Shown here one piece after another: positions 55,792 through 63,967 of a DNA stretch of 64,000 nt. Numbering within the stretch: the first letter of the stretch is position 1; the number at the start of each line of letters is the position of its first letter. This DNA comes from Amaricoccus sp. (GTDB lineage: Bacteria > Pseudomonadota > Alphaproteobacteria > Rhodobacterales > Rhodobacteraceae): the NCBI RefSeq assembly GCF_017993425.1, contig NZ_JAGOMQ010000009.1, forward strand, positions 52,316 to 116,315, given 5' to 3'. Below the pieces are notes generated by a model. That model ran no database searches and had not been told where the DNA came from. It saw only the letters and a program-made list of their open reading frames with translations. The position numbers were made by a program, and so were the translations under genes.

Positions 55792-56114
55792 CACACTGCA
55801 CGACAGGAGCCGGTCGCCGCCCGAGGCCGCGTCGCTCCCCCCGACCGAAGCGGGCTCTGCCCGCGAGGCTGCGGCGCGACAAGCGAAAGCATTGCTTTCG
55901 CCGCGCCGACGACCGGAGCGCGTTGGCGCGGAGGTCGTCAGGGGTGAAGATTTCTCCGTCGCGCGCAATCCGTCCGTGATTGCCCCGGCGAGCGCGGAAT
56001 CGCGCTCGCCCCCCGAGGGGCGATCGCGGACGGATTTGCCACGGGTCAAATCCGTCTGGCGTCACCGTCCCGCACTCTCCCGACCGGGGTTTCTCTCCAC
56101 TGTCGTGCAGTCTG
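55792..56114 (-). mobile_element. MITE-like element, copy 2 (323 bp, inverse of copy 1)
   Basis: Ends are CACACTGCACGAC (55792-55804) and GTCGTGCAGTCTG (56102-56114), twelve of thirteen bases complementary. Its interior matches copy 1 (19298-19631) in reverse, with the same GCGAAAGC/GCTTTCGC, GGCGAGCGCG...GCGCTCGCC and ACGGATTTG...CAAATCCGT stem sets. No product is predicted. The rest of the gap from 55666 to 56219 has only the terminator of the next gene. Confidence 0.75.
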
Positions 56115-56160
56115 CGTGTGCGCCTGACATGCCGCGTGAGAACCGACGCCCCAAACGCAA

Positions 56161-56185
56161 AAGCCCTCCCCGAAGGGGAGGGCTT
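56161..56185 (-). terminator. Rho-independent terminator of the DUF6280 gene
   Basis: An 11-bp stem (AAGCCCTCCCC / GGGGAGGGCTT) with a 3-base loop is followed on the minus strand by TTGCGTTTGG. It lies 35 bp after the stop of the DUF6280 gene and is the clearest terminator in the window. Confidence 0.8.
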
Positions 56186-56219
56186 CCTGCATCCCGCCGA
56201 AGGCTCGGGGGAAAAAGCG

Positions 56220-56570
56220 TCAGGCCGCCTCGGCCTCGTTGCGGGCGTGCTGCCGCTCGCTCTCCTCGCGGCTCAGCGCCACCGAGGTGCGCACGCCGCG
56301 GCGCACGAAATCCATCATGCCCTTCACCGTGCGCTCGTTCGGGTCGATCCCCGCGCACATCAGCACCTCGCGCCCGTCGCGCGAGCGCGCCCAGCGGGCG
56401 ATCACGTCCGGACCGTTGCCGTACTTCTTGTCGTCGGCGATGGCATCGTCGAGCGCCGCCAGGACCACCGCCGCGAACAGCTTCTGGGCGCGCGCGCCCT
56501 GGTCGTTGGTGAACGCCACCTCATCCACGTAGTCGAACACTCCGCCCGTCCTCTTTCCCTTGCCCTTCAC
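56220..56570 (-). CDS. DUF6280-like conserved protein
   Basis: A 116-residue soluble protein recognised from Rhodobacterales, with F-D-Y-V-D-E-V-A-F-T-N-D-Q, A-A-V-V-L-A-A-L-D-D-A-I-A-D-D-K-K-Y-G-N-G and S-R-D-G-R-E-V-L. No catalytic motif is evident. It is monocistronic, with its own terminator. Function unknown. Confidence 0.8.
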   Translation of the reverse strand: MKGKGKRTGGVFDYVDEVAFTNDQGARAQKLFAAVVLAALDDAIADDKKYGNGPDVIARWARSRDGREVLMCAGIDPNERTVKGMMDFVRRGVRTSVALSREESERQHARNEAEAA

Positions 56571-56707
56571 CCTTTTTCGGCGCGCGCACTATGACGGCTG
56601 CGTGACGGATCGGGGTCTGCCAATTCCTCATGGCGGCCATGCGCTGGCCGAATGGCCCGCGGAGATCCGCTCCGGAGACCGTCACATAGTGTTCGCCCGC
56701 CGTTGGA

Positions 56708-57508
56708 TCAATTCCCTTCCGCGCGAGAAGTTCCATCCTCGCTCGCGTCGGACCAGTGCAGCCGGCGGTAATCGAACCCCTCCGCCAGCGTCGGCTTCAC
56801 GATCTCGAAATAGGGCGAGATGTCGAAGTCCCGGGGCGCGTAGAGCGAATGGTGCCGGATGTGCAGGATCTCGCGGCGCTGGAACTGGGCGCTCTCGGCG
56901 TGGCGCAGCTCGCGGGTGATCCGCGGCAGGATCGGATAGCGCACCTGCGCGAAGGCCTCGGCGATCAGCGTCGAGCAGATCGCCCGGGTCGGATCGCCGG
57001 CGCCGAGCGCCAGCATCCGCCGCCGCCAGCGAATCGGCACCGGCGGCGTCGGCAGGAAGTAGCGCAGCAGGTCGGCGACGTTCTTGACGTCGTAGCGCTT
57101 GCCGATGCTCGCCAGCATGAAGCCGACCACCCGGTCGCGGTCCGCCGCCGTCAGGTTCCTGGCGCGGCAGATGCGCACATGGGCGTGGTCGTACTTGCCG
57201 AGCCGCGCCGCCACCACGCCCTCGCCGAGGTTCGCCTCGACGAGGCAGCGCGGATCCGCGCCGCCGTCGCCGAAGACGTCGCCGACATAGAGCGCGGAAT
57301 GCGACCAGGTCGACTGGGTGAGGTACTTGATCGCGATCGAGACCCGGGTCGAGCCCTCGACCAGCAGCACGTCGCCCGGCCGCAGCGTCCGGCGCAGCGC
57401 CTCGGGGTCGCCGTAGGCATAGGGCTTGAACCCCGGCGAGGGCCGCTCGAGCTTCGCGACGAGGTATCGCCCGACCCGGTCCTTGAGGCTCTCCTGCGCC
57501 GCCGTCAT
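56708..57508 (-). CDS. YiiX/NlpC-P60-like cysteine hydrolase
   Basis: A 266-residue protein of the YiiX/YebB-like family. The R-P-G-D-V-L-L-V-E-G start of the papain-like core, catalytic His region T-W-S-H-S-A-L-Y-V-G, and Cys region R-A-I-C-S-T-L-I-A-E-A-F are visible; in this permuted family the Cys follows the His. No signal peptide. It may cleave amide bonds in lipids or cell-wall peptides. It diverges from the ECF sigma gene. Confidence 0.85.
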   Translation of the reverse strand: MTAAQESLKDRVGRYLVAKLERPSPGFKPYAYGDPEALRRTLRPGDVLLVEGSTRVSIAIKYLTQSTWSHSALYVGDVFGDGGADPRCLVEANLGEGVVAARLGKYDHAHVRICRARNLTAADRDRVVGFMLASIGKRYDVKNVADLLRYFLPTPPVPIRWRRRMLALGAGDPTRAICSTLIAEAFAQVRYPILPRITRELRHAESAQFQRREILHIRHHSLYAPRDFDISPYFEIVKPTLAEGFDYRRLHWSDASEDGTSRAEGN

Positions 57509-57551
57509 CCCCGCTCCGTCGCCTTCCCTGCCACCTGCGCCGCCCGTCTGC

Positions 57552-57593
57552 GCTCTCCCGTCCGGGCTCTCCCGTCCGGGCTCTCCCGTCGCC
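57552..57593. repeat. Three 14-bp direct repeats
   Basis: GCTCTCCCGTCCGG occurs twice exactly (57552 and 57566) and once with a changed end (57580), between the YiiX-like gene and the divergent sigma factor gene. A short slippage-type array; no binding role is shown. Confidence 0.7.
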
Positions 57594-57706
57594 GGCGACG
57601 CAAGGCCCCGCGCGACCGCTTTCCGCCGGCCCGCCAGCGGTCCAGTATCATGGTGGTGGTCACCGCGGCGTAACGAAACCGGGCGCCGCGCCGAAACGGA
57701 GACGAC

Positions 57707-58255
57707 ATGGGCCGGGAGACCGACCCGCCGCTCGAGGATCTGCTGCGCGCCGCCAACCGCGGCGACGCGCGCGCCTACGCCGCCTTCCTGGCGGCGGTGG
57801 CGCCGATGATCCGCGCCGTGGCGCGGGCGCGCGGCGGCGCGCTCGGCCCCGAGACTTGCGAGGACGTGGTGCAGGAGACCCTGCTCGCCCTTCACGACAA
57901 GCGCCGCACCTGGCGCGAGGACGCCCCGGTGCGGCCGTGGCTCTTCGCCATCGTGCGCCACAAGGTCGTCGACGCCTTCCGGGCCCGCGGCCGCCGCGTC
58001 CATGTCGACATCGCCGACTTCGCCGACGCGCTCCCGGCCGAGCCCGGCCCCGATCCGACCGAGCGTCGCGACGCCGAGCGGATGATCGGCCGGCTCGACC
58101 CGCGCTCGGCCCGCATCGTGCGGGCGATCGGCCTCGACGGCGCGAGCGTGCCCGAGGTCGGCGCCGCGCTCGGCATGAGCGAGGGCGCGGTGCGCGTCGC
58201 CCTGCACCGCGCGCTGCGCCGCCTCGCCGCGCTGCGCGGGGGGATGGTGGAATGA
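57707..58255 (+). CDS. ECF RNA polymerase sigma factor
   Basis: A 182-residue sigma-70 family protein. Region 2 includes E-D-V-V-Q-E-T-L-L-A-L-H-D-K and R-P-W-L-F-A-I-V-R-H-K-V-V-D; region 4 has E-V-G-A-A-L-G-M-S-E-G-A-V-R-V-A-L-H-R-A-L-R. Its stop overlaps the NrsF-like anti-sigma gene, which likely holds it inactive at the membrane until a stress signal. Confidence 0.95.
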   Translation: MGRETDPPLEDLLRAANRGDARAYAAFLAAVAPMIRAVARARGGALGPETCEDVVQETLLALHDKRRTWREDAPVRPWLFAIVRHKVVDAFRARGRRVHVDIADFADALPAEPGPDPTERRDAERMIGRLDPRSARIVRAIGLDGASVPEVGAALGMSEGAVRVALHRALRRLAALRGGMVE

Positions 58256-58887
58256 GGACCGAGGACCTCATCCGCGCCATGGCCGCCGACGCCCGCCCCG
58301 GGCCGCCGCTGCGCCGGCTGCTGCCGGCGGCGATCCTGCTCGCCGGGGCCGTCGCGGGCGGGCTCTTCCTGCTGGCGGCGGGGCCGCGGCCCGACCTCGG
58401 GGCGGCGCTCCTGCGCGCCGATTCGGGCCTGAAGCAGCTCTTCGTCCTCGTCTCCGCCGGCGCCGCCCTCGGGGCGAGCCTGCGGCTGGCGCGGCCGGAG
58501 GCGGGGCTCGGCCGCCGCGGCTGGGCGCTGCTCCTCGCCCCGGCGATCGCGGTCGCCGCCTTCTGGGCCACCGCCCTCGCCACCCCGCCGGCGCTGTGGC
58601 CGACGCGGATCGCCGGCCACGGGGTGCTGCCCTGCTTCGCCGGCATCGCCGCGAACGGCCTGCCGATCCTCGCCGCCGCGCTCTGGGCGCTGCGCCGCGG
58701 CGCCCCGGCGCGGCCCGGCCTTGCGGGGGCCGTCGCCGGGCTCCTCGCCGGCTCGGCGGGGGCCTGCGTCTACGCGCTCTACTGCACCGACGACAGCCCG
58801 ATGTTCTGGGGCGTCTGGTACGCCGCCGCCCTCCTCGCGATGACCGGCCTCGGCTGGCTGATCGGCCGCCGCGTCCTGCGCTGGTAG
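58252..58887 (+). CDS. NrsF/DUF1109-family anti-sigma factor
   Basis: A 211-residue inner-membrane protein with six hydrophobic segments and a short cytoplasmic N-terminus (M-R-T-E-D-L-I-R-A-M-A-A-D). DUF1109/NrsF proteins sequester the partner ECF sigma factor (as with Caulobacter SigF) and often sense metals or oxidants through conserved Cys; C in V-L-P-C-F-A and Y-C-T-D-D-S-P are present here. ATG overlaps the sigma stop. Confidence 0.9.
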   Translation: MRTEDLIRAMAADARPGPPLRRLLPAAILLAGAVAGGLFLLAAGPRPDLGAALLRADSGLKQLFVLVSAGAALGASLRLARPEAGLGRRGWALLLAPAIAVAAFWATALATPPALWPTRIAGHGVLPCFAGIAANGLPILAAALWALRRGAPARPGLAGAVAGLLAGSAGACVYALYCTDDSPMFWGVWYAAALLAMTGLGWLIGRRVLRW

Positions 58888-58953
58888 CTCGGCCGCGCCC
58901 TGCCGGATCCCCGCCGGGAACGGCGCGCCGGCGCGGTCGGCGGGCGCCTCGCG

Positions 58954-59077
58954 GGCCTGCGTCCTTGCGCTCCGCTGCGCCGACGACAGCCCGATGCCGG
59001 GGGGCGTCCGGCACGCCGCCGTACTCGCCCCGGGCGGCTGATCGGCCGGCGCGCCCGGCGCTGGCAGCTCGGCCACG
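58954..59077 (+). repeat. Degenerate duplicate of the nrsF-like 3' end
   Basis: This stretch matches 58762-58899 (the last 42 codons and stop of the anti-sigma gene) with many substitutions and a small deletion: CCTGCGTC, GACGACAGCCCGATG, GCTGATCGGCC and CGCTGG-AGCTCGGCC recur in the same order. The stop codon TAG has become CAG. It is a relic partial tandem duplication, not a gene. Confidence 0.75.
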
Positions 59078-59126
59078 ACGGACCTGCGGGCGGGCCACGT
59101 CGGCCACGTCCTCGCGGGCCGGCGGC

Positions 59127-60221
59127 TCAGCCCCGCCCGGCCAGCCGCCTCGCCGCCGCCTCGAAGCCGCCCGGGGCGAGCGCGTCGGCGACGTCCTCGC
59201 CGGTCAGCGGCCCGAACTTGAAGCCGTGGCCCGAATCGGCCGAGACCAGCACGGCGCGCCCGGACCGCCGCAGCACGAAGCGCTCCTCGGGCGCCATCAG
59301 GTAGAAGTTGGCGACCACCTCCGCGGCGACGTAGGCGTCCGCGTCGCGGAACCGGCCGCGATAGGCGGCGAGGATCGCCTCCCCCTCCTCCGGCCCCGCC
59401 GCCCGCCCGGTCAGCGGGTCGCCCGGGCGGGTCAGCCTGCCGGCGCCGAGCTTCATCGCGATCCCCGCCACCGGCGGGAAGCCCCAGAGGTCGTCCTCGC
59501 CGCCGAGGTCGACCCAGCACGGCCCCCCTTCCCAGGCCCCCGCCCATTCGGCCGGCGGCCGCGCATAGACCACGACAGGGCGCCGCGGCGCCAGGTCGCC
59601 CGCCAGCGCCGGCGCGAGCCGCGGCAGGCCCGTCCCCGCGGCGAGCAGCACGACGTCGCCCGCGAGCCGCGCCCCTCCGGCCTCGACCACCCCCGCCGCC
59701 GCGTCGAGCGCCGTGACCGGCGCCTCCGGCCGCAGCCGCGCCCCGCGCGCCGCCAGCCAGTCCGCGAGGCCGGCGAGGATGCGGTCGGCGAGAAGCGCGC
59801 CCCCCGTCCGGGTGAAGAGCCCGTAGCGCACCCCCGCCGTCTCCAGCATCGGCCAGCGCGCCGCGACCTCCGCCGGCGCCAGCGTCTCCGCCGCCGCCCC
59901 GGCCGCCGCTGCGCCGGCGCGCCCGCGGTCGGTCCAGTCCCCGGCGACGCGGCTCAGCGCCAGCACCCCGGTCTCGACATAGTGGCGCGCCCCGAGGTCG
60001 TCCCACAGCTCCTCCCAGGCCGCGAAGGCCGCCGGCAGCCGCGCCGCGTAGCCGGGGTCGCCGTACTGGCCGCGGATCAGCCGGTGCCGGTCGAACGAGG
60101 CCGCCTCCGGGTTTGGGATCGGCCCCTTGTCGACGACCTCCACCTCCCAGCCCCGCCGCAGCAACGCCCGCGCGGCGCAGAGCCCGTTGATCCCCGCGCC
60201 CACCACGACCGCCTTCGGCAT
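59127..60221 (-). CDS. FAD-dependent amine/amino-acid oxidoreductase
   Basis: A 364-residue DAO-family flavoprotein. The N-terminal dinucleotide fold is V-V-V-G-A-G-I-N-G-L-C-A-A-R-A-L, followed by E-V-E-V-V-D-K-G. The C-terminal G-H-G-F-K-F-G-P-L-T-G-E is typical of sarcosine/D-amino acid oxidases. No signal peptide. The substrate is unknown. It is divergent from nudC across a tandem repeat. Confidence 0.9.
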   Translation of the reverse strand: MPKAVVVGAGINGLCAARALLRRGWEVEVVDKGPIPNPEAASFDRHRLIRGQYGDPGYAARLPAAFAAWEELWDDLGARHYVETGVLALSRVAGDWTDRGRAGAAAAGAAAETLAPAEVAARWPMLETAGVRYGLFTRTGGALLADRILAGLADWLAARGARLRPEAPVTALDAAAGVVEAGGARLAGDVVLLAAGTGLPRLAPALAGDLAPRRPVVVYARPPAEWAGAWEGGPCWVDLGGEDDLWGFPPVAGIAMKLGAGRLTRPGDPLTGRAAGPEEGEAILAAYRGRFRDADAYVAAEVVANFYLMAPEERFVLRRSGRAVLVSADSGHGFKFGPLTGEDVADALAPGGFEAAARRLAGRG

Positions 60222-60252
60222 GTCTCTCCCCCGCTCCCGCCTCCCGCGCAGG

Positions 60253-60402
60253 GCAGACCGCCCCCGCCCGCGCGGCGGCGCGGCGGATCGCCCTCGCCGC
60301 GCGGCTGCGCGCGGCAGATTGCCCCCGCCGCGCGGCTGCGCGCGGCAGATTGCCCCCGCCGCGCGGCTGCGCGCGGCAGATTGCCCCCGCCGCGCGGCTG
60401 CG
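60253..60402. repeat. Tandem array of 31-bp units
   Basis: Units beginning GCAGATTGCCCCCGCC start at 60314, 60345 and 60376 with an exact 31-bp period. Two decayed units precede them (60253 and 60283), and the last is cut at about 60402. Each has CGCGCGGC/GCCGCGCG-type self-complementary parts. It fills the 214-bp gap between the divergent FAD enzyme and nudC genes. Confidence 0.85.
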
Positions 60403-60435
60403 GCAAGGTCGCCTCCCGAAGAACCGCGAGACCCC

Positions 60436-61404
60436 ATGCGCAACGCCGAGGCCGTCACCTTCGCCGCCGCCGCGCTCGACCGCGCCGCGCACCTGCGCGG
60501 CGACCCCGCGGCGCAGGCGGCGCTCGCCGCCGACCCGGCGGCGCTGGCGCTGCCGGTCTGGCGCGGGCGGCCGCTCTTCGACGTCTCCGCGGAGATGCGC
60601 CTCGCCTGGGCCCCACCGGGCCACCCGGTCTTCGCCGGCGAGACCGGCGAGAGCGTGTTCCTCGGCCTCCTCGGCGACCGGCCGCGCTTCGCCCGCGACC
60701 TCGCCTCCTGGCCGGGGCCGGAGGGCGGCGCGCCCGGGGCCGGCGGCTTCCTCGACGACAGCCGCACCCCCCATCCCGCGCTGCCCCCGGGCCAGGTCTT
60801 CGCCGACCTCCGCGCCGTCATGGGCGGCCTCGGCGCCGAGGACGCCGGCGTCGCCGCCGCCGCCAAGGGCATCCTTGCCTGGCACGCCAGCCACCGCTTC
60901 TGCGCCGCCTGCGGCGCGCCCTCCGTGGCCGCCGACGCCGGCTGGAAGCGCGCCTGCCCCGCCTGCGGCGCCCAGCACTTCCCGCGCACCGACCCCGTGG
61001 TCATCATGCTGATCACCCACGGCGAGGACGTCCTCCTCGGCCGCGCCGCCGCCTGGCCGCCCGGCATGTACTCGCTCCTCGCCGGCTTCATGGAGCCCGG
61101 CGAGTCGATCGAGGGCGCGGTGCGCCGCGAGGTCTGGGAGGAGGCGGGGGTGCGCGTCGGCGCCGTCGACTACCTCTCGAGCCAGCCCTGGCCCTTCCCC
61201 TCCTCGCTGATGATCGGCTGCCGCGGCCTCGCGCTCACCCGCGAGATCCAGCGCGACCCCGCCGAGCTCGAGGACGCCCGCTGGGTCAGCCGCGAGGGGG
61301 TCCTCGCCGGGATGACCGGCCAGGACCCCGACATCCGCCCCGCCCGCCGCGGCTCGATCGCCCGCTTCCTGCTCGAACGCTGGCTCGCCGACCGGCTGGC
61401 CTGA
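60436..61404 (+). CDS. nudC: NAD(+) diphosphatase (NudC, Nudix)
   Basis: A 322-residue enzyme that hydrolyses NADH/NAD and removes NAD caps from RNA. A zinc-binding ribbon C-A-A-C...C-P-A-C precedes the Nudix box G-F-M-E-P-G-E-S-I-E-G-A-V-R-R-E-V-W-E-E-A-G, and the NudC signature S-Q-P-W-P-F-P follows. The start ATG at 60436 was chosen for the family N-terminus; the upstream frame is repeat sequence. Confidence 0.96.
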   Translation: MRNAEAVTFAAAALDRAAHLRGDPAAQAALAADPAALALPVWRGRPLFDVSAEMRLAWAPPGHPVFAGETGESVFLGLLGDRPRFARDLASWPGPEGGAPGAGGFLDDSRTPHPALPPGQVFADLRAVMGGLGAEDAGVAAAAKGILAWHASHRFCAACGAPSVAADAGWKRACPACGAQHFPRTDPVVIMLITHGEDVLLGRAAAWPPGMYSLLAGFMEPGESIEGAVRREVWEEAGVRVGAVDYLSSQPWPFPSSLMIGCRGLALTREIQRDPAELEDARWVSREGVLAGMTGQDPDIRPARRGSIARFLLERWLADRLA

Positions 61405-61421
61405 CCCCTCCCGGAGACCCC

Positions 61422-61787
61422 ATGCCCCGCCTCCCCGCCGCCCTCCTCGCCGCCCCGCTCCTCGCCTCGGCCGCGCTGCCCGCCGCCGCGCAGGACGCCC
61501 CCCCGGCGCTCTCGATCAACTACGCCTGCGAAGGCGGCGCGGAGCTGCAGGTCGCCTACATCAACCCCGCCTCCGGCCCCTCGCTCGCCGTCGTCGGCTG
61601 GGCCGGCCGGCTCATCCCGATGCGGCAGGGCCCCTCCGCCTCGGGCGTGCGCTACATCGCCTTCGACGAGCAGCGAAGCTACCGCTGGTGGTCCAAGGGC
61701 GACGAGGGATTCCTCGTCTTCATGGCCGCCGACCACGAGGCGACCGAAGAGCCCGTCCTCTCCGACTGCAGGGCCATCCCCGGCTGA
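61422..61787 (+). CDS. MliC-like secreted protein
   Basis: A 121-residue protein with a signal peptide (1-23) and a compact beta domain. I-N-Y-A-C-E-G-G-A-E-L, the S-A-S-G-V-R-Y strand and L-S-D-C near the end match the MliC/C-type lysozyme inhibitor fold, with two Cys for one disulfide. CCGGAGACCC precedes the ATG, 17 bp after nudC. Confidence 0.82.
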   Translation: MPRLPAALLAAPLLASAALPAAAQDAPPALSINYACEGGAELQVAYINPASGPSLAVVGWAGRLIPMRQGPSASGVRYIAFDEQRSYRWWSKGDEGFLVFMAADHEATEEPVLSDCRAIPG

Positions 61788-61894
61788 GCCGCGCCGGCGT
61801 CCCGCGGGAGGCGCATCGACAAAGCCGGCGGCCGGCCCCGACCCGCGGCAAGTCCGTCGGGCGATCCGCCCTCCGGCTCCCCGCCTCCGGCTTC

Positions 61895-62120
61895 CCCGAG
61901 CGGCCCCGTTCGTCCCGCGACCGCGCCCGCCGGGTGACATGCGCATGTCACCCGGCTCGACGCGGAGCGGTAGCGGCGGGGACGGCGGAACCTCGAAGTG
62001 AGGCGCACGGCGCCGCGAAATGCGGCGCTGATAAAAGATGCAATGATTTTCACCGTTCATATTCAAAATATTTCGAAATATATTTGCGAGCAAAAACAAT
62101 TTATGCAAAAATCCACGCCG
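61895..62120 (+). repeat. Dispersed hairpin repeat, copy D (full)
   Basis: Palindrome with arm CCGGGTGACATGC (61930-61955), then GACGCGGAGCG, GGCGGAACCTCGAAGTGA, hairpin GCGCCGC-GAAAT-GCGGCGC, GCAATGATTTTCACCGTT and an A+T-rich tail. Relative to copies A and E, one base in each arm changed (A to T and T to A), so the pairing is kept. The remaining 61788-62303 sequence has no gene. Confidence 0.88.
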
Positions 62121-62303
62121 ATATTGCTTCCATTTTCAAAATCACAATAAACCGCCCCCGCACCCGCCGACCCATCGTCGACGGGAGAACCCGGCGCTGG
62201 CCTGCCCCGCGCCGACCGCGCCCACGCACCCCGAAGCCCGGGGCTTCCCCGCCCCGCCCCCGGCCTCTATAAGCCGCGCGTCCACCGCCCGAGGGAGCCC
62301 GAG

Positions 62304-62897
62304 ATGCGCGAGGCCGAGTTCCGCCGCGACACCGCCGAGACCGCCATCCGCGTCCGCGTGGATCTCGACGGCACGGGCCGCCGCGACATCCGCACCGGGG
62401 TCGGCTTCCTCGACCACATGCTCGACCAGCTCGCCCGCCACTCGCTGATCGACATCGAGGTCGAGGCCAAGGGCGATCTCCACATCGACGACCACCACAC
62501 CGTCGAGGACACCGGCATCGCGCTCGGCCGCGCCATCGCCGGGGCGCTCGGCGACAAGCGCGGCGTCCGCCGCTACGGCTCCTGCCTCCTCGCCATGGAC
62601 GAGACGCTGGTCCGCGCCGCGCTCGACCTCTCCGGCCGGCCCTTCCTCGTCTGGAACGTCGCGTTCCCCACCGAGAAGATCGGGACCTTCGACACCGAGC
62701 TCGTCCGCGAGTTCTTCACCGCGCTCGCCATGAACGGCGGCATCACGCTGAACGTCGCCCGCCTCGACGGCGCCAACAGCCACCACATCGCCGAGGCCGC
62801 CTTCAAGGCCGTCGCCCAGGCGCTGCGCGCCGCGGTCGAGCCCGACCCGCGCATGGCCGACGCCATCCCCTCGACCAAGGGCACGCTGGCGACATGA
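62304..62897 (+). CDS. hisB: Imidazoleglycerol-phosphate dehydratase
   Basis: A 197-residue single-domain HisB. The duplicated metal motifs are visible: [10 protein letters not shown] and D-H-H-T-V-E-D-T-G in the first half, [10 protein letters not shown] in the second. It removes water from imidazole glycerol phosphate in histidine synthesis. GAGGGAG precedes the ATG. The hisH gene starts inside its stop. Confidence 0.97.
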   Translation: MREAEFRRDTAETAIRVRVDLDGTGRRDIRTGVGFLDHMLDQLARHSLIDIEVEAKGDLHIDDHHTVEDTGIALGRAIAGALGDKRGVRRYGSCLLAMDETLVRAALDLSGRPFLVWNVAFPTEKIGTFDTELVREFFTALAMNGGITLNVARLDGANSHHIAEAAFKAVAQALRAAVEPDPRMADAIPSTKGTLAT

Positions 62898-63535
62898 CCA
62901 CGGTCATCGTCGACTACGAGAGCGGCAACCTGCACTCCGCCGAGAAGAGCTTCCAGCGCATGGCCCGCGAGACCGGCGCCGGCGGCCCGGTCGTGGTCTC
63001 CGGCGACCCCGAGGTGGTGGCGCGGGCCGAGCGCGTCGTCCTGCCCGGCGTCGGGGCGTATCCCGATTGCCGCGCCGGCCTCCTCGCCCGGCCCGGCCTC
63101 TTCGAGGCGGTCGAGGAGCGCGCGCTCCGCGCCGGCCGTCCCTTCCTCGGCATCTGCGTCGGGATGCAGATGCTGGCGAGCCGCGGGCTGGAATACGGCG
63201 AGACCCCCGGCTTCGGCTGGATCGGCGGCGAGGTCCGCCGCATCGCGCCCGCCGACCCGGCCGCCAAGATCCCGCACATGGGCTGGAACGCGCTGGAGAT
63301 CCTGCGCCCCCACCCGGTCCTCGCCGGCATCGAGAGCGGCGACCACGCCTATTTCGTGCATTCCTACCACCTCGTCGCCGACGACGAGTCGCGCCTCCTC
63401 GCCCGCGCCGACCACGGCGGCCCGGTCACCGCCGCCGTCGCCCGCGACAACCTCGTCGGCACGCAGTTCCACCCCGAGAAGAGCCAGGGGACCGGCCTGC
63501 GCCTGATCGCCAACTTCCTCGCCTGGCGCCCCTGA
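62894..63535 (+). CDS. hisH: Imidazole glycerol phosphate synthase, glutaminase subunit
   Basis: A 213-residue class I glutamine amidotransferase. The nucleophile Cys is in G-I-C-V-G-M-Q-M-L, and the His-Glu dyad is in F-H-P-E-K-S-Q-G. It provides ammonia to HisF. It overlaps hisB by 4 bp. hisA and hisF normally follow in alphaproteobacteria, but here repeat DNA does. Confidence 0.97.
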   Translation: MTTVIVDYESGNLHSAEKSFQRMARETGAGGPVVVSGDPEVVARAERVVLPGVGAYPDCRAGLLARPGLFEAVEERALRAGRPFLGICVGMQMLASRGLEYGETPGFGWIGGEVRRIAPADPAAKIPHMGWNALEILRPHPVLAGIESGDHAYFVHSYHLVADDESRLLARADHGGPVTAAVARDNLVGTQFHPEKSQGTGLRLIANFLAWRP

Positions 63536-63799
63536 GCGACGCCCGCGGCGGGAGACGGCGGCGCCCGCGCGACGCCGGGAGCGGCAAGACGGCGCCGCCC
63601 GTGCAACGTCGCAGCGCGCCGCGGGCGCGACGCCGCAACCCGCGCGCGGCCGACGCGGCGCCCGGGTCCGCCCGGCGGCGGCGGCCGCAAGGCCGGCGGC
63701 GACGGGCGGAGGCCTGGAGCAACGTCCGGCCGGACGGAATCGTCCGGCGATTGATGCGCGATCCGGCTCCCAAAGGGCTTCCGGCGTCTCCGGACTCCC

Positions 63800-63967
63800 G
63801 GGCGGCAACGTCGGTCCCGCGACGGCGCCCGCCGGGAGACATGCGCATGTCTCCCGGCTCGACGCGGAGCGTCCGGGGCGGGGATGGCGGAACCTCGAAG
63901 TGAATCGAACGGCGCCGCGAAATGCGGCGCTGATAACGATGCAATGATTTTCACCGTTTATATTCAA
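63800..63967 (+). repeat. Dispersed hairpin repeat, copy E (cut at 63967)
   Basis: The palindrome (63832-63857, arm CCGGGAGACATGC) and all following blocks match copy D to GTTTATATTCAA at 63967. There the match ends abruptly; the A+T-rich tail expected next is missing, and different sequence starting GAGACCTCTGCG follows. The rest of 63536-63800 is G+C-rich with no credible gene. Confidence 0.85.

Noticed and set aside
57892..61020. Long minus-strand open frame over sigma factor, anti-sigma and nudC
   Set aside because: The plus strand encodes intact, recognisable proteins there; the minus frame is low-complexity.
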